From: Bacteroidaceae bacterium
Lineage (GTDB): Bacteria > Bacteroidota > Bacteroidia > Bacteroidales > Bacteroidaceae
Assembly (NCBI GenBank): GCA_024401275.1
Contig: JAKSLJ010000011.1
Coordinates: 19,619 to 83,618 of the forward strand
DNA length: 64,000 nucleotides
Direction: 5' to 3'
Shown here: in pieces, positions 35,854-45,233 of the stretch
Layout: each line of letters begins with the position of its first letter
How positions within the stretch are numbered: position 1 is the stretch's first letter
Notes under the pieces: generated by a model
Seen by the model: only the letters and a program-made list of their open reading frames with translations
Database searches by the model: none
What the model was told of the DNA's origin: nothing
Made by a program: the position numbers and the translations under genes

Positions 35854-36555
35854 ATGCCACATTATATAAAATATTTACCCTTGACGCTCGCCTTTTTTCT
35901 CTCCGTATTAGCCGCAGAAAAAATAAATGCGCAGAGCGTTAGTCCCGTTTTCTATGTAGAGACTGAAGATGGCGAAGAGGAACAGACATCATACGCTGGC
36001 TCTGCTCCGTTGAAGGTTCGCTTCGAGGCAAAAACGGAAGATTTGGACGAATATAGTGTAAACTACGAATGGAATTTCTATTCTGAGGGCGACACGACTG
36101 CCTACATGACACGCTACGGTGAGACTACGGAATATACCTTCAACTCTGCTGGACAACACAAGATTATTCTCCATGCTCGCTATAACGACGGAATATCTGA
36201 TGTGGACGTAAACAATGAGGAAGATCCACTCATCATAACAATCTCGGAAAGTCAGATTGACTTTCCAAATGCGTTCTCGCCAAACGGCGACGGCATAAAC
36301 GACACATTCAAAGCGAAAGCCGGAGCGAAAAGTATAGTCGAACTTAATGCCGCAATCTATAACCGCTGGGGACAGATGGTGTTCAAGTTTCGCGACATAA
36401 ACGACGAATGGGACGGAACTTATAAGGGACATCCGGTAAAAGACGGAGTTTATTTCCTGAATTGCGACGCAAAAGGTGCTGACGGCCGTCATTTCCGCAT
36501 ACGCAAAGACGTAAACATTCTGCGCGGATATACGGAATCGCAAATTAACAATTAA
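35854..36555 (+). CDS. Secreted protein with PKD-like domain and type-B T9SS sorting domain
   Basis: A 233-residue protein. After a signal peptide (to about residue 26, AEKINA) there is an immunoglobulin/PKD-like part (YVETEDGEEEQTSYAGSAPL onward, with YEWNFYSEG). The last 90 residues are the gliding-motility-type C-terminal domain: DFPNAFSPNGDGINDTF, AIYNRWGQMVFKF, EWDGTYKGHPVKDGVYFLN. Such a domain directs export by the type IX secretion system and attachment or release at the cell surface. The protein is very short for a T9SS cargo. uvrA starts 25 bases downstream. Confidence 0.88.
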   Translation: MPHYIKYLPLTLAFFLSVLAAEKINAQSVSPVFYVETEDGEEEQTSYAGSAPLKVRFEAKTEDLDEYSVNYEWNFYSEGDTTAYMTRYGETTEYTFNSAGQHKIILHARYNDGISDVDVNNEEDPLIITISESQIDFPNAFSPNGDGINDTFKAKAGAKSIVELNAAIYNRWGQMVFKFRDINDEWDGTYKGHPVKDGVYFLNCDAKGADGRHFRIRKDVNILRGYTESQINN

Positions 36556-36580
36556 TCACGAATTATCACACATTCAAAAG

Positions 36581-39526
36581 ATGATAAATGTTTACGGTGC
36601 TAAAGAGCACAATCTGAAGAACATAGATGTCCAAATACCTCGTAACAAGCTTACTGTCATAACTGGACTTTCTGGCAGCGGGAAATCTTCGCTTGCCTTT
36701 GACACCATCTTTGCAGAAGGACAGCGACGTTACATTGAGACTTTCTCTGCCTACGCAAGAAATTTCCTTGGCAACGGCTCGCGCCCGAATGTTGATAAGA
36801 TAACCGGTCTTTCGCCTGTTATTTCCATCGAACAGAAAACCACAAACAAGAATCCACGCTCAACGGTTGGCACTACTACGGAGGTCTATGATTTTCTCCG
36901 TCTGCTTTATGCTCGCGCTGGTCAAGCTTACAGCTATGCTACTGGCGAGAAGATGGTAAAATATACGCAAGAGGCCATCATCAATATGATTGTCAGCGAC
37001 TATGCTGGCAAGCCGATTTACTTGCTCGCTCCACTTATCCGAAACCGAAAAGGACATTACCAAGAGCTTTTTGAAAGCATGCGCCGAAAAGGCTATCTCT
37101 ACATCCGTATAGACGGCGAGGTCGTGGACATGAAGGCTGGCATGAGAGTTGACCGCTACAAGAACCACAACATTGAAGTGGTAATCGACCGCTTCAAAGT
37201 GCCGGAAACTGCTGACGAAAACGACCTTTTGCGTTTGTCAAAATCTGTAGCTACCGCCATGAAGCAGGGCGACGGAATGGTTGCCATATTGGAAAAAGGC
37301 AAGGAAGAAAGCGAACTGAAGTACTATTCTTCTCGCTTGATGTGTCCTACTACCGGTCTCTCCTACTCGGATCCTGCTCCGAACAAATTCTCTTTCAACT
37401 CTCCAGAAGGCGCCTGTCCTCATTGCAAAGGTCTTGGCAAAGTGTCTGCAATAGACTTGGAGAAAATTATTCCCGACGACAAAATCAGCATAAAGAACGG
37501 AGCAATAGTACCGCTTGGCAAGTATAAAAAGCAGTTGATCTTCTATCAAGTTGAAGCTATACTGGAGAGCTACGAATTGACAATTGATACTCCAGTAAAT
37601 CAGATTCCTGAAGACTGCATGCAGGAATTGCTTTATGGCTCACTTAAAGATGTTAGAATTTCGAAAGAACTAGTCCACACTTCTTCTGATTATTTCGTTC
37701 GTTTTGAGGGTATTGTGCGTTATCTTCAGCAGACAATCGAAGCTAATGATGACGATCCGAAAGCGAAAAAATGGGCTGAACAATTTCTTTCTGATCAGAC
37801 TTGTCCTGTCTGCAACGGACAGCGTCTGAACAAAGAGGCTCTTTCATATAAATTCTGGAACAAGAACATCGCGGAAGCTTCCGACTTAGACCTCGAAGAA
37901 CTTCGCGAATGGCTGGTTGAAGCGTCAAAGCATGTCGAGCCAAAACAGCAGGCTGTAGCAAAGGAAATACTCAAGGAGATTCTCACCAGACTTGACTTTA
38001 TGCTTGAGGTTGGCCTTGACTATTTGGCTCTCTCTCGACAGTCTTCATCACTTTCAGGCGGAGAATCTCAGCGCATCCGTCTTGCCACGCAGATTGGCTC
38101 TGGACTTGTCAATGTTCTATACATTCTTGACGAGCCTTCCATCGGTCTCCATCAGCGTGATAATGAGCGTCTTATTGCTTCGCTGAAGAAACTGCGAGAC
38201 ATGGGAAATACGGTCATTGTGGTTGAACATGATGAGGACATGATGCGCGCTGCTGATTACATCATTGACATTGGTCCTAAGGCGGGAAATGCAGGTGGAC
38301 AAGTTGTTTTCCAGGGCACCCCGGAAGAGATGCTAAAGAGCAAAACTCTTACGGCAAAATATCTTAACGGCGAACTTTCTGCCTGGAAACCAGATTGTCA
38401 GTCAGAGATTTCAGAATCGAACAATTGTATGGCAAAGATTTCTGAGCTGGGAAATTGTAGGGCGAAGATTTCTGAGCCGGAGCCGGAACCAGAGCAAAAG
38501 CCAAAGAAATCAAGGAAAAAGTCCAACTCTAACATACAGAACAGAGACTTATCTATAAAATTGAAAGGTTGTCGCGGCAACAATCTTAAGGGAATCGACA
38601 TTGATTTTCCACTCGGAAAGTTCATCGTCGTTACTGGTGTATCTGGTTCTGGTAAATCGTCTATTGTAAACGAAACTCTCCAACCAATCCTTTCTCACCA
38701 TTTCTATCGTGCTCTTAAAGAACCGTTAAAATACGATTCCATTGAAGGCATTGAGAATGTTGATAAGGTTGTAAGCGTTGACCAGTCGCCTATCGGTCGC
38801 ACACCACGTTCAAATCCAGCGACCTATACTGGCGTGTTCGCTGACATACGCTCTCTCTTTGTGAATCTTCCAGAAGCTCAGATTCGCGGCTACAAGCCTG
38901 GACGCTTCTCGTTCAATGTGAAAGGCGGACGCTGCGAAACTTGTTGTGGTAATGGCTATCGCACTATAGAAATGACCTTCCTTCCAGATGTCTATACGCT
39001 TTGCGAGACATGCCATGGCAAACGCTACAACCGTGAGACACTTGAAGTTCGTTACAAAGGCAAAAGTATTGCGGATGTTCTTGACATGACCATAAACGAG
39101 GCTGTTGAATTCTTTGAGCATCAACCTTCTATCCTTCAAAAAATCAAGACGCTGAAGGATGTTGGTCTTGGTTACATCACTCTCGGACAGTCATCAACAA
39201 CGCTTTCTGGAGGTGAGTCGCAGCGAGTAAAACTTGCAACAGAACTATCAAAACGCGATACAGGAAAAACTGTATTCATTCTTGACGAGCCAACAACTGG
39301 ACTTCATTTTGAAGATATTCGCATACTTTCCGAAGTGCTTCGAAAACTCGTTGACAAGGGAAATACCGTCATAATCATTGAGCATAATCTTGACATTATC
39401 CGTCAGGCAGACCACATCATCGACATCGGACCAGAAGGCGGACGCGGTGGAGGTCAATTAGTTGCAGCAGGAACTCCTGACGAAGTTAAGAAGAACAAAA
39501 ACAGCATTACCGGTAGATTCATCTAG
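36581..39526 (+). CDS. uvrA: UvrABC system protein A with repeat-expanded linker
   Basis: A 981-residue nucleotide-excision-repair ATPase, about 40 longer than E. coli UvrA. First ATPase: GLSGSGKSS (29-37) and SGGESQR (about 492); second: GVSGSGKSS (about 685) and [16 protein letters not shown] (about 876). Zinc modules: TCPVCNG and [10 protein letters not shown]...LCETCHG are complete; the first has CPTTG then ACPHCKG, so one Cys of the first pair is replaced by Thr. The linker between the two halves holds three 10-residue units (605-634: [30 protein letters not shown]) followed by [15 protein letters not shown]. UvrA with UvrB finds DNA damage. Confidence 0.95.
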   Translation: MINVYGAKEHNLKNIDVQIPRNKLTVITGLSGSGKSSLAFDTIFAEGQRRYIETFSAYARNFLGNGSRPNVDKITGLSPVISIEQKTTNKNPRSTVGTTTEVYDFLRLLYARAGQAYSYATGEKMVKYTQEAIINMIVSDYAGKPIYLLAPLIRNRKGHYQELFESMRRKGYLYIRIDGEVVDMKAGMRVDRYKNHNIEVVIDRFKVPETADENDLLRLSKSVATAMKQGDGMVAILEKGKEESELKYYSSRLMCPTTGLSYSDPAPNKFSFNSPEGACPHCKGLGKVSAIDLEKIIPDDKISIKNGAIVPLGKYKKQLIFYQVEAILESYELTIDTPVNQIPEDCMQELLYGSLKDVRISKELVHTSSDYFVRFEGIVRYLQQTIEANDDDPKAKKWAEQFLSDQTCPVCNGQRLNKEALSYKFWNKNIAEASDLDLEELREWLVEASKHVEPKQQAVAKEILKEILTRLDFMLEVGLDYLALSRQSSSLSGGESQRIRLATQIGSGLVNVLYILDEPSIGLHQRDNERLIASLKKLRDMGNTVIVVEHDEDMMRAADYIIDIGPKAGNAGGQVVFQGTPEEMLKSKTLTAKYLNGELSAWKPDCQSEISESNNCMAKISELGNCRAKISEPEPEPEQKPKKSRKKSNSNIQNRDLSIKLKGCRGNNLKGIDIDFPLGKFIVVTGVSGSGKSSIVNETLQPILSHHFYRALKEPLKYDSIEGIENVDKVVSVDQSPIGRTPRSNPATYTGVFADIRSLFVNLPEAQIRGYKPGRFSFNVKGGRCETCCGNGYRTIEMTFLPDVYTLCETCHGKRYNRETLEVRYKGKSIADVLDMTINEAVEFFEHQPSILQKIKTLKDVGLGYITLGQSSTTLSGGESQRVKLATELSKRDTGKTVFILDEPTTGLHFEDIRILSEVLRKLVDKGNTVIIIEHNLDIIRQADHIIDIGPEGGRGGGQLVAAGTPDEVKKNKNSITGRFI
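38393..38482 (+). repeat. 30-bp tandem repeat, three units, in frame in uvrA
   Basis: Units start at 38393, 38423 and 38453, each 30 bases, in frame with uvrA. The core is ATTGTAGGGCGAAGATTTCT followed by GAGCCGG in the third unit; the first two have drifted. The third unit equals one arm of palindromic family A (TGTAGGGCGAAG..TT.CTGAGCCG at 2203-2227) at most positions, so the coding repeat appears derived from, or the source of, that dispersed element. Confidence 0.85.
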
Positions 39527-39657
39527 GCATTTTTCATCTAGGCATTTTCAGCTCATACCGCCACAATCCTCCCCTCAAAAAACTATCCCTCTCCCAAAAA
39601 ACTACCTCTAAAACACAAAACAATCATTTGCCGAGTTCTACAAATGAAACAAATAAG

Positions 39658-39686
39658 AAAGCCGTAACTTTTCAGCTACGGCTTTT
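39658..39686. terminator. Bidirectional terminator between uvrA and ddh
   Basis: AAAGCCGTA pairs with TACGGCTTT around ACTTTTCAGC; A-rich before and T-rich after, so it can work for both convergent genes. Confidence 0.8.
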
Positions 39687-39712
39687 ATTTCATATATTTG
39701 TAATCCTTATTC

Positions 39713-40612
39713 TTATACAAGATGTGCGATGAGATCCTCGCGATCACCTGGAAGATAGTCTATAACAGGGATTTCAATCATTGTGTAGCAACCTGGCTGC
39801 TGCTTCATAGAAGCGCGTGCTACATTTACGAGAACCTGTGCTGTAAGAGCTGGATTGTTAATCTTCATGTTGAACTCAATCATCTGATTGTGAGTCTTAC
39901 CAGAAACTCCCTTACGAACGAGGTTCACACCGTGACCAACATCGTTAAGTGCGTCAACTGACTCTACAGCAAATACGTGAGTCTCGTCGCTTGCGAAGTA
40001 TGGGTCTGCCTTAATAACCTTTGTTACTTCCTCAAGGCTTGCGCCTTCCTCGAGCTCTACGTAAACCATACGGCGGTGGATGCCTTCACCTACAGGAATT
40101 GTCATAGAAAGAGCGTCCTTAACACCTTCCTTTGAACGAACGCAAACAGAGTGACCCATAGAACGGCCAGGGCCGAAGTTTGTATAAGAAAGACCCTTTG
40201 GAGCAAGGCTCTGCATGAGTGTACGAACAACTGAGTCTGAACCTGGATCCCAGCCAGCTGCAATAACAGATACTGTGCCAGTCTTCTTATTGATTTCCAT
40301 AAGGTTCTTGCGATACTCAACGATATTTGTGTGGATGTCGAAGCTATCAACTGTATTGATGCCAAGAGGAAGAATCTGCTTTGCAAAGTCCTCGCAAGAG
40401 CGTGTAGGAGTAGCGAGAATGGCTACATCAACGTCTTTGAGTTCCTTGATATCCTTTACAACATCATACTGAGCGAGCTCTGCTGGCTTGTTTTCTGCAC
40501 CATTACGACGAACTATACCTGCAATCTCGAAGTCATCAGAAGCCTCGAGTGCTTCAATGGTAAACTTACCAATGTTGCCGTAACCAACTACGGCTGCACG
40601 AATCTTTTTCAT
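39713..40612 (-). CDS. ddh: meso-Diaminopimelate D-dehydrogenase
   Basis: A 299-residue NADPH enzyme. The nucleotide motif is VVGYGNIGKFTIEALEAS (GYGNIG at 10-15). Other blocks match the Ddh family: VAILATPTRSCEDFAKQILP, SVIAAGWDPGSDSVVRTLMQ and GPGRSMGHSVCVRSKEGVKD. It converts tetrahydrodipicolinate directly to meso-diaminopimelate by reductive amination, a one-step route to lysine and peptidoglycan precursors that avoids acylated intermediates. Single gene. Confidence 0.94.
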   Translation of the reverse strand: MKKIRAAVVGYGNIGKFTIEALEASDDFEIAGIVRRNGAENKPAELAQYDVVKDIKELKDVDVAILATPTRSCEDFAKQILPLGINTVDSFDIHTNIVEYRKNLMEINKKTGTVSVIAAGWDPGSDSVVRTLMQSLAPKGLSYTNFGPGRSMGHSVCVRSKEGVKDALSMTIPVGEGIHRRMVYVELEEGASLEEVTKVIKADPYFASDETHVFAVESVDALNDVGHGVNLVRKGVSGKTHNQMIEFNMKINNPALTAQVLVNVARASMKQQPGCYTMIEIPVIDYLPGDREDLIAHLV

Positions 40613-40754
40613 TTGCTTGGTTATTTAGTTTTTGGTTTCAATTTCCTTAAATATAATGTTTCAGTATGTATATATATAAATAATGTGTCATAATTTTTTA
40701 CTACATTTCGGGCACAAAGTTAGGAAAAGTTTTTTTTATACGATAATTTATTCG

Positions 40755-40762
40755 TAATTTTG
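40755..40762 (+). promoter_or_regulatory. -7 box upstream of the gamma-carbonic-anhydrase gene
   Basis: TAATTTTG, 42 bases before the ATG at 40805; TTTT stands at the -33 position. On the minus strand TAACTTTG (40722-40715) may serve ddh. Confidence 0.45.
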
Positions 40763-40804
40763 TCACGAAAAATTAGCATAAACTTACAAATTGTAATCAT
40801 TTTT

Positions 40805-41311
40805 ATGGCAATTATTAAAGAATACAAGGGTTTGAGACCAAAATATGGAGCAGAATGTTACTTCTCTGAAAATGCAGCAATAGTAGGTGAAGTAACTATG
40901 GGCGATGAATGTTCTATATGGTTTGGAGCTACCGTAAGAGGAGATGTTGCTCCGGTAACTATGGGTAATCGTGTGAATGTGCAGGACGGCGCTGTAGTAC
41001 ATGTAACAAATACTACAGGTCCTACTATCATAGAGGACGATGTGTCAATCGGTCATAATGCTACCGTTCACGCTTGCACACTAAAGAAGGGCTGCCTTAT
41101 CGGTATGGGGGCAACGGTTTTGGATAAAGTCGTGGTAGGCGAAGGAGCTATTGTTGCTGCAGGTGCTTTGGTACTTGGCGGCACACAGATAGGCGACCAT
41201 GAGATTTGGGGTGGAGTACCAGCAAAGTTCCTCAAGAAGACTGCTCCTAACCAGGCAGAAAGCTTTGCAGCTCACTATGTAGAGTACTCAAAAGAGTATC
41301 TTAAACAATAG
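40805..41311 (+). CDS. Gamma-carbonic anhydrase family protein (left-handed beta helix)
   Basis: A 168-residue protein. The start at 40805 (MAIIKEYKGLRPKYGAECYF) was chosen over 40760, which begins before the -7 box ends. Hexapeptide repeats run through the middle (VTMGDECSIWFGATVRGDVA, VNVQDGAVVHV, IGHNATVHACTL), with three His residues (in VVHV, IGHN and TVHA) placed like the zinc ligands of gamma-carbonic anhydrases. The C-terminus is a helix. Many such proteins have weak or no carbonic anhydrase activity, so function stays open. Confidence 0.87.
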   Translation: MAIIKEYKGLRPKYGAECYFSENAAIVGEVTMGDECSIWFGATVRGDVAPVTMGNRVNVQDGAVVHVTNTTGPTIIEDDVSIGHNATVHACTLKKGCLIGMGATVLDKVVVGEGAIVAAGALVLGGTQIGDHEIWGGVPAKFLKKTAPNQAESFAAHYVEYSKEYLKQ

Positions 41312-41390
41312 TATTTGAAACTATTTTTTTGCCGCTTTTCCACATATTTGGATATAATAGCAGTAAAAAGAGTAAAAAATAGGCTGAAAA

Positions 41391-41422
41391 TTTGTTTATA
41401 TCAAACAAAAGCCTTAACTTTG
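41391..41422 (+). promoter_or_regulatory. Promoter of greA-HIT operon
   Basis: TTTG (41391-41394), 20-base spacer, TAACTTTG (41415-41422). The ATG is 125 bases downstream, leaving a leader of about 115 bases that contains GGATCG...CGATTCC (41450-41478), a possible hairpin. Confidence 0.75.
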
Positions 41423-41547
41423 CACCCGATAAACACAAAATAATTAATAGGGATCGAAACTCAAAAGGTTACGATTCCTAAATTTTTTACTCTCCAACGA
41501 AATCGTTTTGGAACAGTAAATTAAAAGATTTTTAAATAAAAAGAAAT

Positions 41548-42015
41548 ATGGCTTACATGTCACAAGAAGGCTACGATAAGCTCGTAGCAGAACTCGCTCG
41601 CCTGGAAGGTACTGAGCGAAAGAAGGCTTCAGCTGCTATTGCTGAGGCAAGAGATAAGGGCGACCTTAGTGAGAACAGCGAATATGAGGCAGCCAAAGAG
41701 GCACAGGCTCACCTCGAAGATAAGATTAACCAGATAAAGATGACTCTTGCAGATGCAAAGATTGTTGACATGAGCCGTCTTTCCGCTGACTCTGTGCAGA
41801 TCATGACTACCGTTGGTCTTACCAATATCGCCAATAATGCAAAGATGAAGTACACTATTGTAAGTGAGAGCGAAGCTAATCTTCGTGAAGGTAAGATTTC
41901 CATCCAAACTCCTATCGCTCAAGGCTTGCTCAACAAAAAAGTGGGTGAAGAGGTAGAAATAACAATCCCACGCGGCACAATAAAACTTCGTATTGACTCA
42001 ATCTCTCTTGACTAA
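41548..42015 (+). CDS. greA: Transcription elongation factor GreA
   Basis: A 155-residue protein of normal length. The N-terminal coiled coil includes YDKLVAELARLEGTERKKAS and the acidic tip GDLSENSEYEAAKEAQAHLE, whose DLSENSEY carries the acidic residues that enter the RNA polymerase channel. The C-terminal FKBP-like domain ends in VEITIPRGTIKLRIDSISLD. GreA restarts stalled RNA polymerase by stimulating cleavage of backtracked RNA. It is followed after 11 bases by the HIT gene. Confidence 0.96.
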   Translation: MAYMSQEGYDKLVAELARLEGTERKKASAAIAEARDKGDLSENSEYEAAKEAQAHLEDKINQIKMTLADAKIVDMSRLSADSVQIMTTVGLTNIANNAKMKYTIVSESEANLREGKISIQTPIAQGLLNKKVGEEVEITIPRGTIKLRIDSISLD

Positions 42016-42026
42016 AACTACAGAAT

Positions 42027-42416
42027 ATGGGCATTTTTGCAAAAATCGCTGCTGGCGAGATTCCAAGCTACAAGGTAGCCGAGAACGATAAATATTACGC
42101 ATTCCTTGACATCAACCCTCTAAAAGAAGGACATACTCTCATTATACCACGTCGCGAAGAAGATTACTTCTTTGACCTTGACGACATAGAACTGGCAGAA
42201 ATCATGGTTTTCGCAAAGCGTGTTGCAGATGCAATAAAGAAGGCTTTCCCTTGCAAGAAGGTTGGTATGGCTGTTTTAGGACTTGAGGTTCCACATGCAC
42301 ACATCCACTTAGTACCTATGCAGAACGAAGGCGATATGAATTTTGCTAACGAGAAACTTAAGCTTTCTGAAGAACAGTTCAAGGAGATTGCTGAGAAAAT
42401 CCAGAACAATCTTTAA
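42027..42416 (+). CDS. HIT family nucleotide-binding hydrolase
   Basis: A 129-residue protein of the histidine-triad family. The triad is HAHIHLVPM with His90, His92 and His94. The N-terminus MGIFAKIAAGEIPSYKVAEN is typical of the HinT/protein-kinase-C-inhibitor-like group, but the usual zinc Cys are not seen. Members hydrolyse nucleoside phosphoramidates or dinucleotides. It is the second gene of the greA operon, an arrangement that is common in Bacteroidales. Confidence 0.93.
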   Translation: MGIFAKIAAGEIPSYKVAENDKYYAFLDINPLKEGHTLIIPRREEDYFFDLDDIELAEIMVFAKRVADAIKKAFPCKKVGMAVLGLEVPHAHIHLVPMQNEGDMNFANEKLKLSEEQFKEIAEKIQNNL

Positions 42417-42507
42417 TTTTAAAGAAAACTGACAATTTCTTACATGTAAGAAATTCTTGCACAATAAATATCCCCCCCAAAAAAAAGGGATTGGGCAATC
42501 AACAATA

Positions 42508-42545
42508 AAACAGGAAGGAAAATCAAATTTCCTTCCTGTTTTATT
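42508..42545. terminator. Bidirectional terminator between HIT and barrel genes
   Basis: AAACAGGAAGGAAA and TTTCCTTCCTGTTT form a near-perfect stem around ATCAAA, with A's on the left and T's on the right. Confidence 0.85.
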
Positions 42546-42594
42546 TATAACGTTTTTATTAGCTAAAAAAGCTAAAACAACACTTGAGTTTTTC

Positions 42595-43146
42595 TTAGAA
42601 ATGGAAAGTAAGACCGGCCTTAGCACCAACAGAGTGCATAGTCTGACCACACTTATCACCCATCTTGAACATGCCAGCGTAAACAGCCTTAACATTTACA
42701 TCTATAGTCTTAGAGAGACGATAAGAAACACCTGGCATTACTTGTACCATAGCATAGTCAGCAAGATCCTTTCCTTCATAAGCCTTATTCTTCATTGTAG
42801 AAGTTACTGCAATATAACCTGCACGAACATCTACGAGTGGAGTAAACTTGCTCTGACCAGGGAAGTTGAGCACTACATTGGCCATCATAGGAATAGCGTT
42901 AACACCAGACATCTCGATTGGACCATAGTAACCACTTGCCAAACCTACAGCAACCTTATCACTAACGCTATAAGTAATAGCAACATCACCACCAATTACT
43001 TCGTCATGGTCACCTGGATCATCAAGTTTGTTAATAGAAGTTGTACCATAACCTTCAAGAGTAATGTTCCAAGAACCCTTAGAGCTCTGTGCCATTGCTG
43101 AAACAGAAGCAACAATCATGCACAAAGAGAATAAAATTTTCTTCAT
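42595..43146 (-). CDS. Small outer-membrane beta-barrel protein
   Basis: A 183-residue protein with a signal peptide (MKKILFSLCMIVASVSAMAQ) and alternating strands ending in MHSVGAKAGLTFHF, a C-terminal Phe typical of barrels. It resembles the OmpA/OprF-like small barrels (opacity-protein type). Segments such as VALGLASGYYG-like VAVGLASGYYGPIEM and VRAGYIAV are strand-like. Function unknown. A -7 box TAACTTTG on the minus strand (43243-43236) lies 90 bases upstream. The 231 bases between it and the next gene are AT-rich and otherwise show nothing. Confidence 0.75.
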   Translation of the reverse strand: MKKILFSLCMIVASVSAMAQSSKGSWNITLEGYGTTSINKLDDPGDHDEVIGGDVAITYSVSDKVAVGLASGYYGPIEMSGVNAIPMMANVVLNFPGQSKFTPLVDVRAGYIAVTSTMKNKAYEGKDLADYAMVQVMPGVSYRLSKTIDVNVKAVYAGMFKMGDKCGQTMHSVGAKAGLTFHF

Positions 43147-43377
43147 TTTTTTATAATTTTAATGTATAGTTTACTTTTATATGTTGTAGCTAAAAAACTT
43201 AAATAAAAGGATTGTATTATCCATAAATTACAGTGCAAAGTTACAAAAATATAATCTTATGAGTGATATAACCTTTTAATTTCATTTTAACAAAATGAGA
43301 GAAATCAAGATATTCTATTGTTTCAAACATGAAAAACAAACATATCTTATTATGAAATGCGCATTTTTACTTTTTTT

Positions 43378-44127
43378 CTATACTATTTGAGAAAGATATT
43401 TTTCCGCTTTTTCCATGTCAGACAAATGGTCAATGTCAAAGACATGCGTAAAGACATAGGGACGAAGATATAAACCATTCAAGATAAGCGCACGCTGGAA
43501 ATTTCGCATTCTAAATTGACCACTCACCACACAATTGTCAAGAACGGAGAAAGCTTTACGAGAAAGTCCATATATACCTGCAGAAATGTGATAACAACCT
43601 GATTGCGTATCAAAATATCCAGTTATACGAGCTGCACTTTCATCTGTACTATCAAGTGAATTTCCATCTGAAGAAGACAAAGCCACATAAAGAGGTTTCT
43701 CGTCATCAACATAAGTGGTCAATCCCATTATGCCATCTGCTGCCGTTTCATTCTCAAGAAGAGTCACATAATCAGAGAATTCTTTCTCTCTAAAGATAGT
43801 ATCTACGGTTGTAAGAACGAACTTGTCCATCCCAGTTTCCTTCCGCATAAGCAGGCTTAGTTCATGGAGACTATGCATGGACGAAGGAGTTGATTTCACA
43901 AGCAGATGAATGGGATATTCATTTTGTTTACTACGAATAAATTCCGCGACATCTGTCATTTCTTCGTTACAAATTACGAAAATATTTTCCGCATCATTCT
44001 GCAAAAAGATACGGAACAATCGTTCTATAAGGCACTCGCCCTGCACACGGACAAGAGGTTTCGGCAGAGAAACTCCTTCCTGTGCAAGGCGAGAACCGTT
44101 GCCTGCAGCTATAATAGCGTAGTTCAC
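43378..44127 (-). CDS. Nucleotidyltransferase (sugar-phosphate type), GTG start
   Basis: A 249-residue protein with the GT-A nucleotidyltransferase signature IIAAGNGSRLAQEGVSLPKP (residues 5-24; GxGxR and the PKP lysine), then VRVQGECLIERLFRIF, and an LTTVDTIF metal-binding Asp. It should join a nucleotide to a phosphorylated sugar or choline-like compound; the substrate is not evident. The start codon is GTG at 44127, preceded by four TATTTAC-type heptamers. It follows pfkA by 39 bases and may be read from the same transcript. Confidence 0.8.
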   Translation of the reverse strand: MNYAIIAAGNGSRLAQEGVSLPKPLVRVQGECLIERLFRIFLQNDAENIFVICNEEMTDVAEFIRSKQNEYPIHLLVKSTPSSMHSLHELSLLMRKETGMDKFVLTTVDTIFREKEFSDYVTLLENETAADGIMGLTTYVDDEKPLYVALSSSDGNSLDSTDESAARITGYFDTQSGCYHISAGIYGLSRKAFSVLDNCVVSGQFRMRNFQRALILNGLYLRPYVFTHVFDIDHLSDMEKAEKYLSQIV

Positions 44128-44132
44128 CTGTT

Positions 44133-44161
44133 TATTTACTATTTACAGATTTACAATTTAC
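44133..44161. repeat. Heptamer repeat family C, copy 2
   Basis: TATTTAC, TATTTAC, AGATTTAC, AATTTAC. Fills the gap between the pfkA stop (44167) and the GTG start at 44127. Confidence 0.8.
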
Positions 44162-44166
44162 ATTTT

Positions 44167-45141
44167 TTAGATGCTCAGATTATCAAGAACCTTTATAAGC
44201 TTCTTATTGAACGGCTTGTCGCTACGGATAGCCTCTGAGAATGGCACATAGACAACTTCATTGTAGCGAATGCCAATCATGACATTGCGCTGTCCTTGCA
44301 TAATTGCCTCAATAGCGCCAACGCCTGTGCGTGAAGCGAGGATACGGTCGTGAGCTGTAGGGCGACCACCACGCTGCAAGTGACCAAGAATTGACACGCG
44401 AACGTCAAACTCAGGGAACTCCTTCTTTACACGTTCTGCGTAGTACATGGCACCACACTTAGGACTCTCAGACACGATTACGATACAAGACTTCTTTGAC
44501 TTACGGATACCGCGTTCCATGAACTGTGCCAACTGGTCAACATCTGTTGACTCTTCCGGAATGATGGCTGCCTCTGCACCACAGGCGATGGCTGAGTTCT
44601 GAGCAAGGAAGCCTGCGTCGCGACCCATAACCTCAACGAAGAAGATGCGAGAGTGAGAGCTGGCGGTATCGCGAATACGGTCAACACATTCCATGATTGT
44701 GTTCATAGTGGTGTCGTAACCGATAGTTGAGTCTGTACCATAGAGGTCGTTGTCTATAGTTCCTGGAAGACCGATACAGCAGACATCAAACTCCTGGGCG
44801 AAGATCTTTGCACCCGTAAGAGAACCGTTACCGCCGATGACTACGAGAGCGTCTATTCCGGCCGCAACCATGTTGTCGTATGCCTTCTGACGACCTTCTG
44901 GTGTCATGAATTCCTTTGAGCGGGCAGTCTTGAGGATTGTACCACCAGTATTGATGATACCAGAAACGTTCTCTGTTGTGAAATCCTTGATTTCATTGTT
45001 GATAAGTCCTTCCCAACCACGGTAAATACCCTTCATCTTGAAGCCGTTGTAGATACCTGCGCGTGTGACGGCGCGAATGGCTGCGTTCATTCCAGGGGCA
45101 TCGCCTCCTGAAGTGAGAATACCAATAGTCTTGATTTTCAT
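44167..45141 (-). CDS. pfkA: 6-phosphofructokinase, ATP-type
   Basis: A 324-residue enzyme of the short bacterial PfkA type. The start at 45141 ([20 protein letters not shown]) was chosen because the open frame to 45285 overlaps nhaD and adds nonsense. Motifs: GGNGS at 103-107, where Gly after GGN marks ATP use (PPi enzymes have GGDD); PGTIDND at 126-132 with the catalytic Asp; MGRDAGFLA; and GHLQRGG. The usual GGDGS has Asn for Asp at 105, a metal-site change that I recall as common in Bacteroidetes. With the PPi enzyme at 5068 the cell has two ways to make fructose 1,6-bisphosphate. Confidence 0.93.
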   Translation of the reverse strand: MKIKTIGILTSGGDAPGMNAAIRAVTRAGIYNGFKMKGIYRGWEGLINNEIKDFTTENVSGIINTGGTILKTARSKEFMTPEGRQKAYDNMVAAGIDALVVIGGNGSLTGAKIFAQEFDVCCIGLPGTIDNDLYGTDSTIGYDTTMNTIMECVDRIRDTASSHSRIFFVEVMGRDAGFLAQNSAIACGAEAAIIPEESTDVDQLAQFMERGIRKSKKSCIVIVSESPKCGAMYYAERVKKEFPEFDVRVSILGHLQRGGRPTAHDRILASRTGVGAIEAIMQGQRNVMIGIRYNEVVYVPFSEAIRSDKPFNKKLIKVLDNLSI

Positions 45142-45233
45142 AGAGTCTAACCAAGCCTTCCCAAAAGGAAGGTTTTTATTGTTTTTAAGTTTATGTTTGT
45201 TTTTTCTATAATGAAAGCCCTTAAAAGGCCTTA

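Noticed and set aside
43147-43377. Possible small gene between the barrel and nucleotidyltransferase genes
   Set aside because: AT-rich, no open frame of note on either strand; only a -7 box for the barrel gene.
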